From positions 1,954,361-2,018,360 of the forward strand of contig NZ_AP018042.1 of NCBI RefSeq assembly GCF_002356295.1: 64,000 nucleotides of DNA, read 5' to 3'. Both the position numbers and the translations under genes were made by a program. The DNA comes from Labilibaculum antarcticum. Lineage in GTDB: Bacteria; Bacteroidota; Bacteroidia; Bacteroidales; Marinifilaceae. Positions 60,480 to 64,000 of this stretch are shown here, one piece after another. Under the pieces are notes generated by a model. It was not told where the DNA came from. It searched no databases and saw only the letters and a list, made by a program, of their open reading frames with translations. Position 1 is the first letter of the stretch, and every line of letters starts with the position of its first letter.

Positions 60480-63257
60480 ATGACCACCCCAAACCAAAAG
60501 CACACCGATTTATACAAATCATTAGTCCTTAATTCAGGAGATGCGATGTATTTATCAAATTTTAACGGGAAATTAATAGAAGTCAACAAACAGGCTTGTG
60601 CTAATTTGGGATACTCAAGAGAGGAGCTTCTTTCTCTTTCACTTTCTGATATTGACAACGAATATAAGACCGAAGAACAGATTGGTAATTTTTTCACTAT
60701 TCTGGAACATGAGAAATATTGTAAGATAACCACACATCACAAACGAAAAGATGGTTCAATATTCCCTGTTGAAATTAGTGTCTCGTTACTAAATGAAAAT
60801 GGCAGTAAACTCATACTTGGCATTTCCCGTGACATTACTGATCATGTTGAGGCTAAACAAAATCTATTCTCGTACATAGATACTTTAGAAAAAATAAACC
60901 CAATAATTCAGAACTCTAATGATGTAGAGAAAATGATTTGGGATGTACTGAATGTTGTACAGGAAGTCTTTAAAACAGATCGAACTTTTCTTCTTTCAGC
61001 TCCCAATACAAAAGATCGTTTTCAATTTCCCCCTGTTGAACTTATTAAATCCGGTGTATCATGCATCTCGATACTTGACAAAAGCGAAATAGCACACACT
61101 TATCAGAAAGAACTCTTCGAGAAAAGAAAGTGTGACGACAATGAAGTTTTCACATCAAATTTTTCACAATCAGAAAAAAATGAATCCTTTGCAAAAGAGC
61201 TTCTTATTAAATCGGAAATGATAGTTGCGATACCTAACGTAAATAACACAAATTTTTTATTAGGAGTTCATCAATGTTTCAAATTACGGGAATGGACTAA
61301 ACTTGAGGAAAAATTATTTATTGAGATTAGTAGACGATTAGGTAATGCAATTAAACAATTAATAACTTATCACAACTTAAAGCAAAGTGAGAAAAAATAC
61401 AAAACTCTTTTCGACAATGCTCCTCTGTCCTATCACTCTTTAAATAGAGATGGCGATATAATTGATGTCAATAATACATGGCTAAGTTTTCTTGGCTACA
61501 ATAAAGAGGACGTACTTGGCAAGAATTACGGTGATTTCCTTCATCCTGATTGGCAACAGGTTTTTGATACAAATTTTCAGAAATTTAAGACTCTGGGCTA
61601 TGTAAATGACGTTCATTTTAAGATTAGACACCAAAAAGGGCATTACAAATACATCTCGCTTCAGGGTTGTACTGGTTGCCATCCCGATGGCACTTTTAAA
61701 CAAACCTATTGTGTATTTCAAGACATTACAGCAAAAAAGAAAGCCGAAGACAAACTAAAGGAAAGTGAAGAGAAGTATAGATTATTGATGGAACAATCTC
61801 CTTTTGTTGTTGAGGTATATGATTTAGATGGCGTACAAATATCAGTTAACAAAGCTTACGAAGAACTTTGGCAAATCCCAAAAGAACTTACTATTTTCAA
61901 GTTCAACATACTCAAAAGTCCTCAAGTCCACGTAAATGGATTTATAGATTATCTAAAGCGTGCATACGCAGGTGAATCCTTAGATTTACCAGACCATTTA
62001 TATAAATCAGAAATTGAGGCTGATTCAAATTACGAAGCCCGGAGTCGTTGGTTAAGAACACGTGTGTATCCCATAAAAGACGAACTTGATGCAGTCACTC
62101 ACATTGTTGTAGTTCACACAGACATTACCGATCAGAAAGAAGCACGAAAGGCATTAATAAAAAGTCAAGATCAATTTAAAATATTTATTCAACAAGCTCC
62201 ACTCCCACTTAGTCATGTAAGCAATATAACAGGAGAGGTGAAATATATCAATAAGCGATTTTTAGATGTATTTGGATATACTCATGATGATGTTTCTACC
62301 ATGGAGAAATGGTGGCAACTTGCATATCCAGATCCTGAGTATCGGAAATTTGTAATTGAAAATTGGGGGAAAGCTGTAGAAGTAGCAACAAAAAACAAAA
62401 CAGATATAATTCCTGAAATATATAATATATCATGTAAAGATGGAAGTGTTAAGCAAATATTAGTGTCAGGAATTACTCTTGGTGATGATTTTTTATCGAT
62501 GCTGGTAGATTTAACGGCTCAGAAAAAAATTGAACAGGAATTAATAACAGCAAAAGAAAAAGCGGAAGAAAATGAGAAATTGAAGACTGCATTTTTGGCC
62601 AATATGAGTCACGAAATAAGAACTCCTATGAATGGAATTATGGGTTTTGCAGACCTATTGCAAACACCAGAACTTAGTTCTGAAAAGCGTGAAAAATACA
62701 TTCGAATAATTTTACAAAGTGGTGAGAGAATGCTTACTACAATCAATGCTATTATTGAAATTTCAAAAATAGAAACCAAACAAATAGTTCCATTCATAAC
62801 TGAAATTAACCTTGCCGAACTTATCCAAAATCAACATGCCTTTTTTACTCCAGAGGCAAATAAAAAAGATATTACCCTTTATTGCAAACCATTAACAGAT
62901 AAAAAATTCATTTTCTCAACAGATTTAACATTGTTAAATTCCATTTTCACCAACCTGATTAATAATGCCATAAAATATACAAATTCCGGCTCTATCGTAT
63001 TTGGCTGCACAAAAAGAAACGATTTGCTGGAATTTTTTGTAAAAGATACAGGAATTGGAATCCCTAAAAACGTACAGCACAACATATTTGATCGATTCAC
63101 ACGAGTCGACCAGGAAAATACGAAAGCCATCGAAGGTTCGGGACTTGGCTTATCAATTACCAAATCTTATGTGGAATTACTCGGAGGTAAAATATGGATG
63201 GAATCGGAAGAAGGTATTGGTTCTAAATTCTTTTTTACCCTTCCAATTAAAAGCTAA
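60480..63257 (+). CDS. Multi-PAS/GAF sensor histidine kinase
   Basis: This 925-residue protein has no membrane anchor. It has PAS (about 10-125), a GAF-like segment (about 140-300) and three further PAS domains (about 305-425, 430-560 and 570-690), then a HisKA with His711 in NMSHEIRTPMNGI. A HATPase follows, with LINNAIKYT, DTGIGIPK and SGLGLSITKSY. It ends at the ATPase with no receiver, so it must phosphorylate a separate response regulator not seen here. The tandem PAS domains suggest cytosolic redox, gas or small-molecule sensing. Its stop overlaps the convergent acyltransferase by 4 bp. Confidence 0.94.
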   Translation: MTTPNQKHTDLYKSLVLNSGDAMYLSNFNGKLIEVNKQACANLGYSREELLSLSLSDIDNEYKTEEQIGNFFTILEHEKYCKITTHHKRKDGSIFPVEISVSLLNENGSKLILGISRDITDHVEAKQNLFSYIDTLEKINPIIQNSNDVEKMIWDVLNVVQEVFKTDRTFLLSAPNTKDRFQFPPVELIKSGVSCISILDKSEIAHTYQKELFEKRKCDDNEVFTSNFSQSEKNESFAKELLIKSEMIVAIPNVNNTNFLLGVHQCFKLREWTKLEEKLFIEISRRLGNAIKQLITYHNLKQSEKKYKTLFDNAPLSYHSLNRDGDIIDVNNTWLSFLGYNKEDVLGKNYGDFLHPDWQQVFDTNFQKFKTLGYVNDVHFKIRHQKGHYKYISLQGCTGCHPDGTFKQTYCVFQDITAKKKAEDKLKESEEKYRLLMEQSPFVVEVYDLDGVQISVNKAYEELWQIPKELTIFKFNILKSPQVHVNGFIDYLKRAYAGESLDLPDHLYKSEIEADSNYEARSRWLRTRVYPIKDELDAVTHIVVVHTDITDQKEARKALIKSQDQFKIFIQQAPLPLSHVSNITGEVKYINKRFLDVFGYTHDDVSTMEKWWQLAYPDPEYRKFVIENWGKAVEVATKNKTDIIPEIYNISCKDGSVKQILVSGITLGDDFLSMLVDLTAQKKIEQELITAKEKAEENEKLKTAFLANMSHEIRTPMNGIMGFADLLQTPELSSEKREKYIRIILQSGERMLTTINAIIEISKIETKQIVPFITEINLAELIQNQHAFFTPEANKKDITLYCKPLTDKKFIFSTDLTLLNSIFTNLINNAIKYTNSGSIVFGCTKRNDLLEFFVKDTGIGIPKNVQHNIFDRFTRVDQENTKAIEGSGLGLSITKSYVELLGGKIWMESEEGIGSKFFFTLPIKS

Positions 63258-64000
63258 ATTCCATATTTTTCTTTCAAAGGCTGATTGATAACATCCTTAA
63301 GTTGTGCTGACAGAGCTTCGGCATCCTTTTTTGTAAGTCCTGTAGTAGGAATAAGTGGATGAATGATTACCTCTGCAATACCTGGACTTGCATTGCCTTT
63401 AAACATGGTTCCCCTTTGTAATCTTTTCCAATTGGTTGTTTGTGTTATTGGCAATATAGGAATTCCCATTTGAATGGCAATGGCTACCGCACCTGGCTTA
63501 AACTCTCCCAAATTCGGGGCATTTTGAGGAATCGTTCCCTCAGGAAGAATCACGAGAGGTTTTCCTTCAGAAATTACCTCCATCATTTTCTTGAAACTTT
63601 TTAATGCTCCAATTCGATTGTATCTATCCACCAAAATATTCATTCCTGAAGTATAAAAAATGTGGAACAAAGGCCATTTTTCAATTTCTTGTTTGCCTGT
63701 AAAAACAAAATATTGATCGAAAATGATATACAGAGTTGCCGGATCGATAAAGGAGCTGTGATTTGAGCAAATTAAGAAGGGTTGATCAGTAAGTATATTC
63801 TCTCTTCCCTTAACACGTAGAAATATTCCTGAACCATAAAGCCATACCTTCGCATATACTTTAGTCACCTTAAAAGCCATTGGAAATCGCTCCTTCTTTG
63901 CTAAAAAGAATTTAAGTATTGGATAGAACAACATCAAGCTTAAAACGAAATAAAGGAAGAAGTAGAGCTTGTATAAGAATCGGATTGGAAATAGTAAAAC
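63254..64000 (-). CDS. 1-acyl-sn-glycerol-3-phosphate acyltransferase (5' truncated by window edge)
   Basis: This is a PlsC-type enzyme that makes phosphatidic acid. The HX4D motif NHSSFID and the LPEGTIPQNAP block define the acyltransferase; FKPGAVAIAIQMGIPILPI and a C-terminal lysine-rich helix follow. ATG starts exist at 63934 and later, but the frame stays open upstream to the window edge, with hydrophobic sequence (FLYKLYFFLYFVLSLM) typical of the family's N-terminal anchor, so the true start is outside. It converges with the multi-PAS kinase, overlapping by 4 bp. Confidence 0.9.
   Translation of the reverse strand, partial: VLLFPIRFLYKLYFFLYFVLSLMLFYPILKFFLAKKERFPMAFKVTKVYAKVWLYGSGIFLRVKGRENILTDQPFLICSNHSSFIDPATLYIIFDQYFVFTGKQEIEKWPLFHIFYTSGMNILVDRYNRIGALKSFKKMMEVISEGKPLVILPEGTIPQNAPNLGEFKPGAVAIAIQMGIPILPITQTTNWKRLQRGTMFKGNASPGIAEVIIHPLIPTTGLTKKDAEALSAQLKDVINQPLKEKYGI

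Overview
The window is AT-rich bacterial chromosome from the phylum Bacteroidota. I infer a marine, facultatively anaerobic member of the Marinilabiliales (Marinifilum/Labilibaculum-like), but the family-level placement is a guess from gene content. The phylum call rests on several things: repeated -7 boxes of the Bacteroidota form TAnnTTTG, absence of clear Shine-Dalgarno sites, the gene run rplM-rpsI-rpsB-tsf-pyrH-frr, and families typical of the phylum (PspC/DUF4252 clusters, four-helix S23-type proteins, HTH-tailed PIF1 helicases, DUF5715). No rRNA, tRNA, CRISPR array, prophage or intact insertion sequence was found.

Layout. 1-2.7 kb: a PadR-PspC-DUF4252-PspC envelope-stress type operon. 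2.9-4.6 kb: a probable outer-membrane protein and a 3-methyladenine DNA glycosylase. 5.0-9.2 kb: translation genes (L13, S9, S2, EF-Ts), UMP kinase and ribosome recycling factor, with a structured leader before rpsB. 9.2-13.9 kb: a BtpA-like TIM-barrel protein, a four-helix protein flanked by inverted repeats, an OmpA-type lipoprotein and dxs. 14.3-19.2 kb: a SulP transporter, a secreted C1 peptidase and an M49-like metallopeptidase lipoprotein. 19.4-23.0 kb: a nitric-oxide defence locus, with quinol NO reductase divergent from the di-iron repair protein Ric and an Rrf2 regulator. 23.2-24.9 kb: an ArsR-FmdE-TauE cluster with two matching operator palindromes. 25-29.1 kb: a decayed gene, then a sensor kinase with an ABC-type ligand domain and its NarL-type response regulator. 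29.4-31.9 kb: a PIF1-type helicase.

31.9-35.0 kb is the most unusual stretch. About five copies of a roughly 300 bp unit follow the helicase. Units carry a copy of the helicase 3' end and a small promoter-to-terminator cassette whose hairpins show compensatory base changes, so they look like a small-RNA family. A MarR/membrane-protein operon with twin 12-bp palindromes sits inside the array. 35-39.1 kb holds DUF1289, a tandem 20-bp repeat, a peroxide/thiol stress cluster (DoxX, OhrR-like MarR, nitroreductase, Tpx) and DUF5715, with duplicated fragments of the last. 39.5-40.9 kb has a coiled-coil lipoprotein, a universal stress protein and small membrane proteins. 41.5-46.3 kb is a CheB-CheR-PAS fusion translationally coupled to a hybrid histidine kinase. 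46.7-51.5 kb has an AraC regulator, a NapH-type ferredoxin, outer-membrane phospholipase A and a cupin lipoprotein.

52.1-56.5 kb is an argB-argD-argC-argJ operon for the acetylated half of ornithine synthesis. It is followed by hemN, DUF169, butyrate kinase, a multi-PAS histidine kinase and a PlsC acyltransferase that runs off the end. A theme across 31-57 kb is short duplicated gene ends (helicase, hemN, DUF5715) and decayed genes (a zinc-ribbon protein, an M20 amidohydrolase), together with a second hairpin repeat found after three genes near the arginine operon. This points to frequent local duplication and loss.
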